Shown piece by piece: positions 36,252-45,661 of a DNA stretch of 64,000 bases. The DNA is from Tritrichomonas musculus (Eukaryota > Parabasalia > Tritrichomonadida > Tritrichomonadidae), in contig JAPFFF010000099.1 of NCBI GenBank assembly GCA_039105265.1, positions 1-64,000 of the forward strand. The letters are read 5' to 3'. A model generated the notes under the pieces. That model was not told where the DNA came from, ran no database searches, and saw only the letters and a program-made list of their open reading frames with translations. The translations under genes and the position numbers were made by a program. How positions within the stretch are numbered: position 1 is the stretch's first letter; each line of letters starts with the position of its first letter.

Positions 36252-38897
36252 ATGTTCAGTATAGAACAGAGTGGATTTTCAATAAAAGCGGCCACTATCG
36301 ACGAGTTACTAATAGAATACATCAAAAAGTATGCATGTATGTGCCATGCCAATGGGTCCAAGTGCGAAGTACCTTCTGGCTCGAATATAACTGGTCCCAA
36401 CCAGGAGCAAATCAAGGAACTCATTACGAGTACAGTTGGTGAGCATCTCGAAAAATATGCCTTAGCCAAGGACCTTGAGTCATACGCTTTGCAAACCCAG
36501 CTATTCGATTATGTGAAAACCGAGGATTTCAACACGGAGATGCTGAAGTACGCATCTAGTGAAGATGTGGATAGTGCCATTGGGGAATTACGTGATTACA
36601 TCGCCAAAAACTGTGCGCTATCTACTGAAATACCTGAAGTCCCCGAGAACATCGTTACGAGTGATTCATTGAGTACTGCTTTGGAACCGTATGCGAAGCT
36701 TGCGAACTTAAGTGAGTATGCCAAGACCCAGGACTTACAGTCTTATGTGAAGACCCAGGACCTCCCGGAGATACCCACAGTTCTCAAAAATAGTGAGTTG
36801 CAATTGAACCCGAAAGACCAATTACCAGACGAGATGTACCAGAAATTGATGGCTGAAGATGTTAAGCCATTATCAGCTCAAGCATCAACGTGTTTAACAA
36901 GTATGGCGGTTAATGAAGGTCTTCAAGCGGTTTTGGATTCTTGTGCTGAACGATATGTTCCAAAAGATGACCTCCCAGGGATTATTGATCAAGTGAAAGG
37001 CTATATCCCAGAGATTATCGAGGGGCAAACAACTATTCAATTCGAAATCGTCAATAATACAATCCCTGATTTGGATTACGACCCATATCATACACTGATT
37101 GAGCAATATGGGTTGGATATTGTCTCATCAGACAGCTACTATACGGCCCATTATGTTCACGCAGACTATTCGTACAATGACGATGATAGTCTACCCTCTC
37201 AGATACTGCATATCGACGGAAGTAGTTCTGGTCTATGGATTCTGTATCAAAGCCATGAATTAATCAATCCAGGAACTGGTGATACACCGGAAATACTATC
37301 ATGTTCAATAACCAAAACTGTCGAACCAACAGACAAAAACGCTTATTCGGCGAGATATGTGTCGAACACTTATGCTTTGAAATCGGATATCCCAGAACCA
37401 GTTGACTTGACACCATATTATACTAGTGGTCAGGCTGATGAGAAGTTCGTCGATGAAGATGAGCTCGCATATGAATTAGATAAGTATGAGACCAAGGATG
37501 TGGCTGATGGGAAGTACGCGAAGCTTGCGAACTTAAGTGAGTACGCGAAGCTTACGAACTTAGGTGAGTACGCGAAGCTTACGAACTTAGGTGAGTACGC
37601 TCTCAAAACGGATATCCCTGAGATCCCCACTGATTTGGTTAATGAATCTGCACTGAGTACCGCACTATATGGCACTGAATTGAATATTGCATATCCGGCA
37701 AACTTATATGAGGGTGTATACATCACCCCTAGGCTACCCAATGCTGGAGTTCATTTGGTATTTGATGTTAATTGGGGAGATAATCAAGATGATGATATAA
37801 TGCATATTGATGTAGTATTTAAACCAAATGGTTCTACTAGCACTTATGACAGCATGGACAGGTATGATAGCAATGGCAAACGCATTGATAGAATAATATG
37901 GCGTCATGATTCACTAATTGTATATACATCATATATTGCAGCACATAGAAATAATAATCCAATAGCATATAATTGCATTAGAGCTCAAATCGAATCACCA
38001 TTTATCAAAGACTCGAATGTTGTTGATGGAAGTCCAGAACGATTCGCAATTCAATGCACACAGAATGATAGTGGTTGTGTAGTCCCAGATGATTATATAA
38101 GAAGGGTATTAACAACCAAAAATATTATCGTGAAGTTCAAACGAAATGCGGAAGATGCGACATATGAAGAAGCCGAATATACGTATTCTGGACGAAAGAG
38201 TGGAAATCTCATATACAAATCAGTAAGTAGTGAGTCAAGTGAGTCAAGTGATGCGACAAGTGAATCAATAGATATTCGTGTAGCTACACGTGTCGTCTCA
38301 TTGAGAGCCGCGGACGATACACTAACCAATATATATGATGCATCTATCACATTAATCAGCAACCCACCTGTGAGCGATGATATGATCACTTCGGTGAAAT
38401 ATGTTGATGGGAAATATGCATTGAAGTCATATGTTGATGAACTACACGCAATCGCCAGTACAACCATCACTCACTACTCCCCAATCGAGTCATCGGTTAA
38501 CACCATCACCGATTTCGTCATTGGAGCTCCAGTATATATGACCGGTAAGGTGTATCATCGTGAGGATTCGAAATGGGTCCCTAGCACTGAAGCTGACACC
38601 ACTGATTGCATATGTAGTGTGAAGACCACTGGTACCTGGAAGGAGTATGTTGGTATATGTGTGAGAATCGATGAAGCCAATGGTTGTATCACATTCGCCA
38701 CCCATGGGGATTACATGGTTAAGGTCGAGGACTCCTCATGCTATTCCATTGGGGATGAGGTATTTATCGATAACGCTGATAATAAACTGAAGATACTCAC
38801 TGGTGAGACTGCGATAACCTCAAAAATAAATCGTATGACAGTGGGTATCATAACTGGGATCATCAACGGATCCACATTAGCTGTGTTTAAGGCCTAA
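36252..38897 (+). CDS. Fibre-like repeat protein (B)
   Basis: 881 residues, starting MFSIEQSGFSIKAATIDELL as in A. Repeats of YAKLTNLGEYAK, YVKTQDLPEI and YALKTDIPEI occupy several regions, with a fresh tandem triplication at nucleotides 37516-37595. The C-terminal 140 residues (APVYMTGKVYHR, GDEVFIDNADNKLKIL, MTVGIITGIING) are the best conserved part. The ATG is 18 bp from the divergent DxNGDxxDD gene. The repeated shaft plus conserved C-terminal domain suggests an attachment fibre. It is longer than A's protein by an extra repeat-rich middle. Confidence 0.75.
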   Translation: MFSIEQSGFSIKAATIDELLIEYIKKYACMCHANGSKCEVPSGSNITGPNQEQIKELITSTVGEHLEKYALAKDLESYALQTQLFDYVKTEDFNTEMLKYASSEDVDSAIGELRDYIAKNCALSTEIPEVPENIVTSDSLSTALEPYAKLANLSEYAKTQDLQSYVKTQDLPEIPTVLKNSELQLNPKDQLPDEMYQKLMAEDVKPLSAQASTCLTSMAVNEGLQAVLDSCAERYVPKDDLPGIIDQVKGYIPEIIEGQTTIQFEIVNNTIPDLDYDPYHTLIEQYGLDIVSSDSYYTAHYVHADYSYNDDDSLPSQILHIDGSSSGLWILYQSHELINPGTGDTPEILSCSITKTVEPTDKNAYSARYVSNTYALKSDIPEPVDLTPYYTSGQADEKFVDEDELAYELDKYETKDVADGKYAKLANLSEYAKLTNLGEYAKLTNLGEYALKTDIPEIPTDLVNESALSTALYGTELNIAYPANLYEGVYITPRLPNAGVHLVFDVNWGDNQDDDIMHIDVVFKPNGSTSTYDSMDRYDSNGKRIDRIIWRHDSLIVYTSYIAAHRNNNPIAYNCIRAQIESPFIKDSNVVDGSPERFAIQCTQNDSGCVVPDDYIRRVLTTKNIIVKFKRNAEDATYEEAEYTYSGRKSGNLIYKSVSSESSESSDATSESIDIRVATRVVSLRAADDTLTNIYDASITLISNPPVSDDMITSVKYVDGKYALKSYVDELHAIASTTITHYSPIESSVNTITDFVIGAPVYMTGKVYHREDSKWVPSTEADTTDCICSVKTTGTWKEYVGICVRIDEANGCITFATHGDYMVKVEDSSCYSIGDEVFIDNADNKLKILTGETAITSKINRMTVGIITGIINGSTLAVFKA
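37516..37595 (+). repeat. Recent triplication inside the B fibre gene
   Basis: Three near-identical copies of a 33-bp unit (GCGAAGCTTACGAACTTAGG plus TGAGTACGC). The same unit sequence appears in the A fibre gene at about 990 and 1350 in spite of otherwise different codon use. Confidence 0.8.
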
Positions 38898-38899
38898 TT

Positions 38900-38985
38900 A
38901 TCGGGAAAGCATTTTTGCTGTTCCAGGGAATTAGTGGTTATCTCCATGAAATCCGGGTCTACGGAAAATCCCGTCGACCCCATAT
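38900..38985 (-). repeat. 83-bp inverted repeat flanking the integrase-fibre module, right arm (B)
   Basis: Reverse complement of 30143-30225 with scattered differences. It fills the space between the convergent fibre and PolB genes, so hairpin-type transcription ends for both genes are possible. Confidence 0.85.
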
Positions 38986-41900
38986 TCAATTCGAATTGCA
39001 TATAATATAGTCCCCTGATGTGAGTCCGTGGATGAATGGTGCACAGGATTGGTTCTCGAGGACAATCATTTTGGTGTGGGTCCCAGTGAGAGCATTCTTG
39101 TTTACCGTGATCTTGGACATCGTCATCTCACTGATTTTGCTCTGGATTTTGGTATTGCGAGTCATCTGCAGATTGATATTTTTGCCAACCTTCACACCAC
39201 CATTGTCGATGATGTCCTTGTAATCATCACTTGTAATACGGTTTTTCTTGAGGGAGACCCCCTTGAGTTTGAGTGCCTTGGTTACAGCACCACTATTAAA
39301 TATGGTGTAGCACTTGGGGGCTAACGCTATCATATTCTCACCATATTTCTCAATGCAGAGACCCAGTATTTTCTTCTCATCAGCGATTGTGTTTATATTG
39401 GGATTCGGCATGAACTTATATATGTTCTCATCATAGAATGCCCTATTCTTGATGATGTATTTGAACTCTTGATCGGACCCCTTGGTATCATCACCAGCAA
39501 CCGCAAAATACGCACTATCAGTATCCCCCTCTATGAAATGGAATCGTTCCACATCAAGGCACTTGTACATGAACTCGTATATGAATGTGAGATACCAGAA
39601 TTTGGCGTTATCTAGAGTCCAGAATGATTCCTGAAGGCATGTCGTGCATTTGAAGCTCTTTGGGTTCATCTGGAGTAGATAGTTGTCATCACTCAATTTG
39701 GTGCCACTGACATAGTTGTCGTAGATGATATTCTGGAAGGTCTTATCGCGTGAGCATATCTTGATTTTGGAGAACTTCTCGGTGTTCATCCCATCGTACC
39801 CATATGAGCCATTCATGCTGATCTTGTAGAACTTCTCATTCGCTACGCTCAAGTCTTGTTCCAAGCCATTGCCACGCTCAGATCCTGATATGATATCCTG
39901 ACGGCGTTTCATGAACTCACTGACGAATGGGTTGAATCCGCGATGAGCCTCGTATTTGGTGAGACTCTTGATATCCTCGATGACAAGTCCATGGTCGAGG
40001 AGGAACCAGAGGTAGTAATTCGAGAATGTCTGATAGGTACCCATTGTATCAACACTCATGGTCAGCTTCCGTTCAGTTTTGTCAACAGATGGGAGCTTAT
40101 TGTGAGTCATGTAGTCGTGCATATATGGACCAATTGTGGCCTCATCATTGGTGATATCGAAATTGCGGAATACAGGTGGGAAATTGATGAAGTAGTTGAT
40201 TTTGGATATTGGGCATTTCAACATGACCTCCGCTTTGAACAGGAATTTGGGATGCTTTCGGAGCTTCTGGCTGTTGATGATATGCATACATGAGTTGTAG
40301 GTGTTCATATTTTTGGTACCATCCTTGTACACCTCGAATCGCTCTATCATGGAACCTGGCATATACATGACTCCCCCGTGATATGGATTGGCATCATGTT
40401 TGGTTGAACTGAATGCAGATGGGTATAAGCTGTTGAAATCGACTCCAACAATATGAGTCATCGTGTGTGGAGTATCATATGAGATTACCTTGTGATCAAC
40501 GGCGTTGTATCTAAAACGGTTTATTTTGGTATGACCCTTGATGTTGACTCGATGCATGACATTGGATAGACCACCTGTGATGTTGTTCCGTAAGCTGTAA
40601 TACTCCTGTTCATCATTGATGAGTGTTGGTAGATGCATCATCTTGCAGTACTTCTTCAACTGAATTCGGAGTTTGGTTATATTGGGGTCATCACGGCTGC
40701 GAAGTCTGTTGCACTCTGCACAAGCGAGTTTACAGTTACTGAGTTCATGGCCGATATCATTATTGATTCTATCGAGAGTGGGCTTATTGGTCCACGTGAA
40801 GTGCTCACCACAGAGATGGCACTTGCCTGTATCTGGATTGTTGTACATCTCCATGAACTTATCGAATTGCTCCTCACAAACACATTTATCGAGGTTCCTG
40901 GGTTTGTCCTTATGAGATTGATTGTATTTGACATCCTGGTTATAGTAGTTCTCGCATTTGAATCGCCACCAATCGAGGTTTGGTTTGAATTTGTTAATGG
41001 GATTCTGTATGGAGTATTCGGCATTTGGATCAAATTCCTTATATGCGAGTGCATACTTGATACAGGATGCATTCTTGCTTAGCGATAGGTTTGAGATGAG
41101 GTCCACGTTGTACTGAGCATTGAGTGCAATCAGGTTGTCAATGGGTTTGATCATCATCTCGACATCATTATCATTGTATGCAAGTAGGTAGTCCCATCGG
41201 GTTTCATAGTTTTTGGCATCCTCGAGATATAGTTTGTAATCATCTGGTGTCAATGGGTTCTTCTGGTTGAGATAGCTGTAGAACGCCTCATACTCAAATG
41301 GCTCTGCTTTTGAGAGTACCTCATTGTAGTTCTCAGTGTTGATGGCTTCATATGGGAACACACCCTTCGAGCTATTCTCGACCCCGCCGCAAATGATTCC
41401 ATTTGAGTCCAAAGCCATGCTTTGTCCGAAATCTTCCCCGAATTGTCGTAATGTACCACCAGCTACGAATGATTGTGCGTCGATGAATCGCAACTTGGTA
41501 TCGTATTTGGGTGACTTCAATATGAACTGCTTCAATGAGGATGTGGTACCAATGATGCTATTGGACTCAACACTCCAGAACATATTTCGCTTGGCTGAAC
41601 TGTAGTTGAGATACTCCTTGAATAGGTTGCTATCGAATCTACTCGAGTTGAATCCAAATACGGTTATCACATTCAGGTTGCGATCAATGGTTTTGAGATT
41701 GTCAACTGGTTGATTGATGAAGGATTTCATATATTGAACCTTATCGTGATACACCTGCTTGGATGGCTCAAACAACCACTCGATCCATTTGATGATGAAC
41801 TCATCTGAATCCCTTAATGAGAAGTGCTTTGTGGTACAACCAGATTGCGATTTGACACATGATGATACACTCAGGGGTATCAGTCGTGAGTTGATGGTTG

Positions 41901-44607
41901 TGGATGAACCAATGGATGCATTCACAGGCTGTTCAACAGTTTCGAAATCGTAGGTGATGTAATATATGTTGGGCTTCCATTCGAGACCATAGGCTAAGCA
42001 ATATTCGTACACCGGATTGCTGAGTATATGTGGACAGTATGGTAGTGGTTCACGATTGGGTATGAATCGCTTTCGAAATACCCCAGAACGCAGTTCCTGC
42101 TTACAATGTAGCTTATGGTTCTCGAAACGCTTCATATTGTGATTACCGTAATGGGTATATGAGCCACACTTTGGGCAGATGTGGATGTTGGTTAGCTTCT
42201 CAGCATCCCTGATGTACATTATGTGGATGATTCGATTTTGGGTGTACAGCAATGCGGATTTCCTAAATGAGTTATCGCTATTGTATTTCCATTGGTCCTG
42301 AAGGTTATAGACTTTGAGATCCTCCAAGTACTCATAGATGTCCACATTCAAGTGATGCTTCTCGGCAGATGCCTTCATGGATTCAATTGATGTACCTGGA
42401 TAGTTGTTCAGGAGGTCGATTGCATCTTGAGATGGCTTAGTAGAATACACTATATTGTGATCCTCGCATAGGAGCTTCCTAGCTGCCTGTGTACGGTGCT
42501 TAGTTTTGCAACCAGATTCAGGGTCAACCAGATGGTCATCTAGACATGCAGCCAGAAATCGGTACCAACATAGATTGTCATCGGCATTGTCCGTGATGAT
42601 GTATTTGCTATTTTTGATCTCAGGAGGTAAATCCTTGATTGGACCACTAACCTTGACCATTCGAGATACCGTGAATGAGACTGATCCTACCATAATCAAC
42701 TTGGTTCCAGATGTTGAGGTCTCATATGAGTGCAGTACTGATTCAATATAGTACTTCACGATATCAAGCGATTGCTCATCACGAACCACAATTGGGATAG
42801 CCGATTTATAGTTGTTCCAATTGATTTCCCTAGCTGCATAATCACATGAATACCCATCCTCAGTACTGGGGGACTGAAATACCCCTGAGAGTTGGAAATA
42901 GATTTTGAATGGTTTTACCTCACGCTTATAGACCTGTTGCAAACCCTCATATATGGTGTTCAATGAGGATATCGAGTTGAAGTAGTATATGTATATTGGC
43001 TCATAGGTATCGATATCCTCACGCTCATTGGAATCACTATCAGCATATTTGGTATATGATTGCCAAGCCTCAACAGCCCTATCATAGCTATCAGGTTCAT
43101 TCACCATGAGGAAATCGGTGTGTTTCGATTTGAACTCATGACCGAACTCACTGAGGTAATCGAGTATTTCATTATTTTCAGGGTCCTTGGGGAGATCATC
43201 AATGTTTTCGGGGACCTTGGGGAAATCATTGATAATATGGACCAGTTTTGTAACCTTAGTCCTGTCTCGGGGTGTATTATGTATTTCAGTTCTGTCGATA
43301 TACTCGGGGAAATATTTGTTGAAATATGAATATGCTTTGTTATCATCAATATTAGCATTACCACCGATAATATGATTCAGTTTTGTAATCTTAGTCCTGT
43401 CTCGGAGTATATCTTGTATTTCAGCTCTATCGAGATACTCGGGATAATACTTGTTGAAATATGAATATGCTTTGTGTTCATCATCTAATTGCTGAATGAA
43501 CTTAATCCAGGTATTCAATTGCTGGCGTTCATCAATGCGGTCCTCAATCTTGTAATCATCTCTATTGAAATTATTGAAGTAATCATTATCTGATGCTACA
43601 CGGTGTTCAGCCCTCAGCTGCTCGAAGAATGTATCAAAATCTGATTCCTTGAGCTTACCAGTGCGATCAAAACCGGTGCGATGTACAAATAAATTATCAT
43701 TTAGGAACTTCTTGAGTGGGCCCAGTTGAAGAATATACGTAGTGTTAGTAGGGATGTTACCACCGAACTCATTGTTGATGATATCGATATAGCTTTTGAC
43801 AGTTTCTGGGGGGATTTCACCAAAATGCTTATTCGAGATCTTGAGATGCTTTTCACGCTCCTGTTCCTGCTTCTTCTTCAATCGATCGCGTTTCGATTTC
43901 TCAGCAAGTTTCTGTTCCTGCTTCTGGAGACGCTCCTGTTCAATACGCTCCCGTTCCAATTGCTTAGCACGTTCGCGTTCAAGTCTGAATTCCTCAAGTG
44001 CATGCAGATTCTGTTCAGTTGCATCCCTCAGCAACTTATCCTCTTGTTCAGCTCTCAGTCGCTTAAAGAATTTCTCAAAATGGGATTCATCGAGAAGAGT
44101 AGTATTAGCATCCTCAAAACCTGTGCGATATACAAATAATTTATCATTCAGGAACTTTATGAGACTACTCAGCTGTCCAACATATACGTCATTGATTGGG
44201 ATATTGCCATCGAACTCAGTGTTGATGGTCCTGATATAGCTTTTGACGGTATTTGTGGGTAGAAAATCTTTCCTAAAATTACCACTAACAATCTTGGTAT
44301 TCAGTAAACGTTCAGCACGTTCCAATCCCAATCTCTGGAGACGCCCCTGCTCAGCACGCGTAAGCCTCAGTCGTCTGAGGAATGTATCAAGATCTGATGC
44401 CTTGAGCTTATTATCGGTATCAAAACCAGTGTGATCTACAAATGAGTTCTCATTCAGGAACTTTATGAGACTGCTCAGCTGTCCAACATATGGGTTGTTG
44501 GTTGAGATACCCCCACGGAACTTCTTATTGACGATCTTGATATATTTTTTGACGGTTTCTGTGGGTAGAATATTTTTATCGAAATTCCAACTAGTAATCT
44601 TACTCAT
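38986..44607 (-). CDS. POLB: Protein-primed-type DNA polymerase B with OTU-like and HNH-like insertions (B)
   Basis: 1873 residues, open throughout. Order: three copies of an 80-residue helical domain (about 5-85, 108-195, 262-345; core TVK(K/S)YI...LSSLIKFLN) separated by a Lys/Glu/Arg coiled coil (205-255); a duplicated YSYFNKY(Y/F)PEY segment (about 375-445); an OTU-like DDNLCWYRFL (about 679) with VHIMYI (about 796); C2H2-like ICPKC...H...C; exonuclease motifs DFET (884), NSSRFD (989) and YNDND (1146); an HNH-like CHLC...LDRINND...CAEC (about 1255-1300); and polymerase motifs DFNSLYP (1387), MNGSYG (1600) and DTDS (1696). It replicates the element. A's version has a single N-terminal repeat. 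Confidence 0.92.
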   Translation of the reverse strand: MSKITSWNFDKNILPTETVKKYIKIVNKKFRGGISTNNPYVGQLSSLIKFLNENSFVDHTGFDTDNKLKASDLDTFLRRLRLTRAEQGRLQRLGLERAERLLNTKIVSGNFRKDFLPTNTVKSYIRTINTEFDGNIPINDVYVGQLSSLIKFLNDKLFVYRTGFEDANTTLLDESHFEKFFKRLRAEQEDKLLRDATEQNLHALEEFRLERERAKQLERERIEQERLQKQEQKLAEKSKRDRLKKKQEQEREKHLKISNKHFGEIPPETVKSYIDIINNEFGGNIPTNTTYILQLGPLKKFLNDNLFVHRTGFDRTGKLKESDFDTFFEQLRAEHRVASDNDYFNNFNRDDYKIEDRIDERQQLNTWIKFIQQLDDEHKAYSYFNKYYPEYLDRAEIQDILRDRTKITKLNHIIGGNANIDDNKAYSYFNKYFPEYIDRTEIHNTPRDRTKVTKLVHIINDFPKVPENIDDLPKDPENNEILDYLSEFGHEFKSKHTDFLMVNEPDSYDRAVEAWQSYTKYADSDSNEREDIDTYEPIYIYYFNSISSLNTIYEGLQQVYKREVKPFKIYFQLSGVFQSPSTEDGYSCDYAAREINWNNYKSAIPIVVRDEQSLDIVKYYIESVLHSYETSTSGTKLIMVGSVSFTVSRMVKVSGPIKDLPPEIKNSKYIITDNADDNLCWYRFLAACLDDHLVDPESGCKTKHRTQAARKLLCEDHNIVYSTKPSQDAIDLLNNYPGTSIESMKASAEKHHLNVDIYEYLEDLKVYNLQDQWKYNSDNSFRKSALLYTQNRIIHIMYIRDAEKLTNIHICPKCGSYTHYGNHNMKRFENHKLHCKQELRSGVFRKRFIPNREPLPYCPHILSNPVYEYCLAYGLEWKPNIYYITYDFETVEQPVNASIGSSTTINSRLIPLSVSSCVKSQSGCTTKHFSLRDSDEFIIKWIEWLFEPSKQVYHDKVQYMKSFINQPVDNLKTIDRNLNVITVFGFNSSRFDSNLFKEYLNYSSAKRNMFWSVESNSIIGTTSSLKQFILKSPKYDTKLRFIDAQSFVAGGTLRQFGEDFGQSMALDSNGIICGGVENSSKGVFPYEAINTENYNEVLSKAEPFEYEAFYSYLNQKNPLTPDDYKLYLEDAKNYETRWDYLLAYNDNDVEMMIKPIDNLIALNAQYNVDLISNLSLSKNASCIKYALAYKEFDPNAEYSIQNPINKFKPNLDWWRFKCENYYNQDVKYNQSHKDKPRNLDKCVCEEQFDKFMEMYNNPDTGKCHLCGEHFTWTNKPTLDRINNDIGHELSNCKLACAECNRLRSRDDPNITKLRIQLKKYCKMMHLPTLINDEQEYYSLRNNITGGLSNVMHRVNIKGHTKINRFRYNAVDHKVISYDTPHTMTHIVGVDFNSLYPSAFSSTKHDANPYHGGVMYMPGSMIERFEVYKDGTKNMNTYNSCMHIINSQKLRKHPKFLFKAEVMLKCPISKINYFINFPPVFRNFDITNDEATIGPYMHDYMTHNKLPSVDKTERKLTMSVDTMGTYQTFSNYYLWFLLDHGLVIEDIKSLTKYEAHRGFNPFVSEFMKRRQDIISGSERGNGLEQDLSVANEKFYKISMNGSYGYDGMNTEKFSKIKICSRDKTFQNIIYDNYVSGTKLSDDNYLLQMNPKSFKCTTCLQESFWTLDNAKFWYLTFIYEFMYKCLDVERFHFIEGDTDSAYFAVAGDDTKGSDQEFKYIIKNRAFYDENIYKFMPNPNINTIADEKKILGLCIEKYGENMIALAPKCYTIFNSGAVTKALKLKGVSLKKNRITSDDYKDIIDNGGVKVGKNINLQMTRNTKIQSKISEMTMSKITVNKNALTGTHTKMIVLENQSCAPFIHGLTSGDYIICNSN

Positions 44608-44626
44608 TTGCCCATTGGTAAAAATA

Positions 44627-44634
44627 CAAAAATA
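44627..44634 (-). promoter_or_regulatory. TATTTTTG motif before PolB (B)
   Basis: TATTTTTG on the minus strand, 19 bases before the PolB ATG at 44607, followed by a second T-run (ATTTTTAC). Confidence 0.45.
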
Positions 44635-44710
44635 ATCATCGCAACGCAGTTGATGGTATACTATTTTTGAATTTTACTCAATCAAATAGCAAATCGGAAT
44701 CATATATGTG

Positions 44711-44799
44711 TTAGCGCTAACTGGTATAGTTGTTGGATCAAGAAGGATGTCTCCCAGCTTCGGCGGCAGGCATAGGTTCGATTCACTGCCATACCGATT
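44711..44799 (+). other. tRNA-like remnant
   Basis: Contains an A-box-like TAGCGCTAACTGG and a B-box-like GGTTCGATTCA at tRNA spacing, a GGCAG/CTGCC stem, and GGTATAG partly pairing with CCATACC. I could not fold a full cloverleaf or assign an anticodon. It lies inside Maverick B between PolB and the 185-residue gene. A decayed tRNA carried by the element, or chance, are both possible. Confidence 0.25.
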
Positions 44800-45048
44800 T
44801 TTCGTATTATTTCCGGTCCATATTTGTGATAGAGCCCAAGCGCACTAAACACCTTGGGTAAGCTATTACTTGTGGATTATGGGGTAATACGGGCATTTGC
44901 CGGCATTTGCAACCCAAACCAGTCTCATGGTGGATGCAGGTATTTCTCTTTATGGGGTGGTATCATCCCGGGCACTTATCATCTCATATCGAATGCATTA
45001 CGCATCCATCATGGGGTCGGTTTTTGCAAAAATATTTTTGGATTACGG
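44800..45048. other. Non-coding stretch of Maverick B
   Basis: GC-richer sequence between PolB and the 185-residue gene with no convincing frame; a 93-codon frame on the plus strand lacks a homologue in A and looks like chance. Confidence 0.5.
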
Positions 45049-45606
45049 TTAGAAATCGGTTGTATCGATCTCATCATCGGGGTCTGGATCTGTTTCCCTT
45101 GGGGTACCGTTTATAGGCATATGGGTGTTGATTAGTTTTTGGGTCATATACATGGAGATACTCAATTTCAGGTTATCGTGTATGAGTCTACGCAATAGGG
45201 ATACGCGTTTATGAGGTTCTGCGTTGGATACCACATCGATTACTGCCTGTGATGTGACATATTGGATCAATCGGTCGTGATCCTCAATATTCAGGAACTT
45301 GCTTCGATTGAATATATGGGTGCGATTTAAACGAGGTCGAGGATGTTCAATAGATGGAGTCTCAGGTGGTGAGTCATTAGCATCCTGAGTAGTATCCGGA
45401 GTGGTGTCGATATGTGCTTCAGCCTTTGGGGTATCAGCAGATGGTTTGCGTTTATGGTTCATACGCTTAATCAAATGCTTGACATCTCGGCGCAAATCGG
45501 TGATGCCATCTACGATCTTTAGGAGTATCTCAGCATCAGTAGCCATATCAGTTGCTGTACCAGTATCTATATCAATATCTGTACCAGTTGCTGTACCAGT
45601 ATCCAT
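45049..45606 (-). CDS. Small conserved Maverick protein with Asp/Thr-rich N-terminus (B)
   Basis: 185 residues: an N-terminal Thr/Asp/Gly repeat (TGTATGTDIDIDTGTAT), a helical segment, a Pro/Thr linker, then the C-terminal domain shared with A's protein at 3102 (FNRSKFLNIEDHDRLIQYV..., RRLIHDNLKLSISMYMTQKL). It lies upstream of PolB on the same strand, whereas in A the homologue lies downstream. TATTTTTG is 5 bases before the ATG. Confidence 0.68.
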   Translation of the reverse strand: MDTGTATGTDIDIDTGTATDMATDAEILLKIVDGITDLRRDVKHLIKRMNHKRKPSADTPKAEAHIDTTPDTTQDANDSPPETPSIEHPRPRLNRTHIFNRSKFLNIEDHDRLIQYVTSQAVIDVVSNAEPHKRVSLLRRLIHDNLKLSISMYMTQKLINTHMPINGTPRETDPDPDDEIDTTDF

Positions 45607-45611
45607 TTATG

Positions 45612-45619
45612 CAAAAATA
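45612..45619 (-). promoter_or_regulatory. TATTTTTG motif before the 185-residue gene (B)
   Basis: TATTTTTG on the minus strand, 5 bases before the ATG at 45606. Confidence 0.5.
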
Positions 45620-45661
45620 AAATATTATTTTCGACTGTTCCAGGGATTTTGACGAATGTAC

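Noticed and set aside
43726-44434. Plus-strand frames of 137 and 147 codons opposite the B PolB N-terminus
   Set aside because: Cys/Phe/Ser-rich shadows of the Lys/Glu-rich coding strand.
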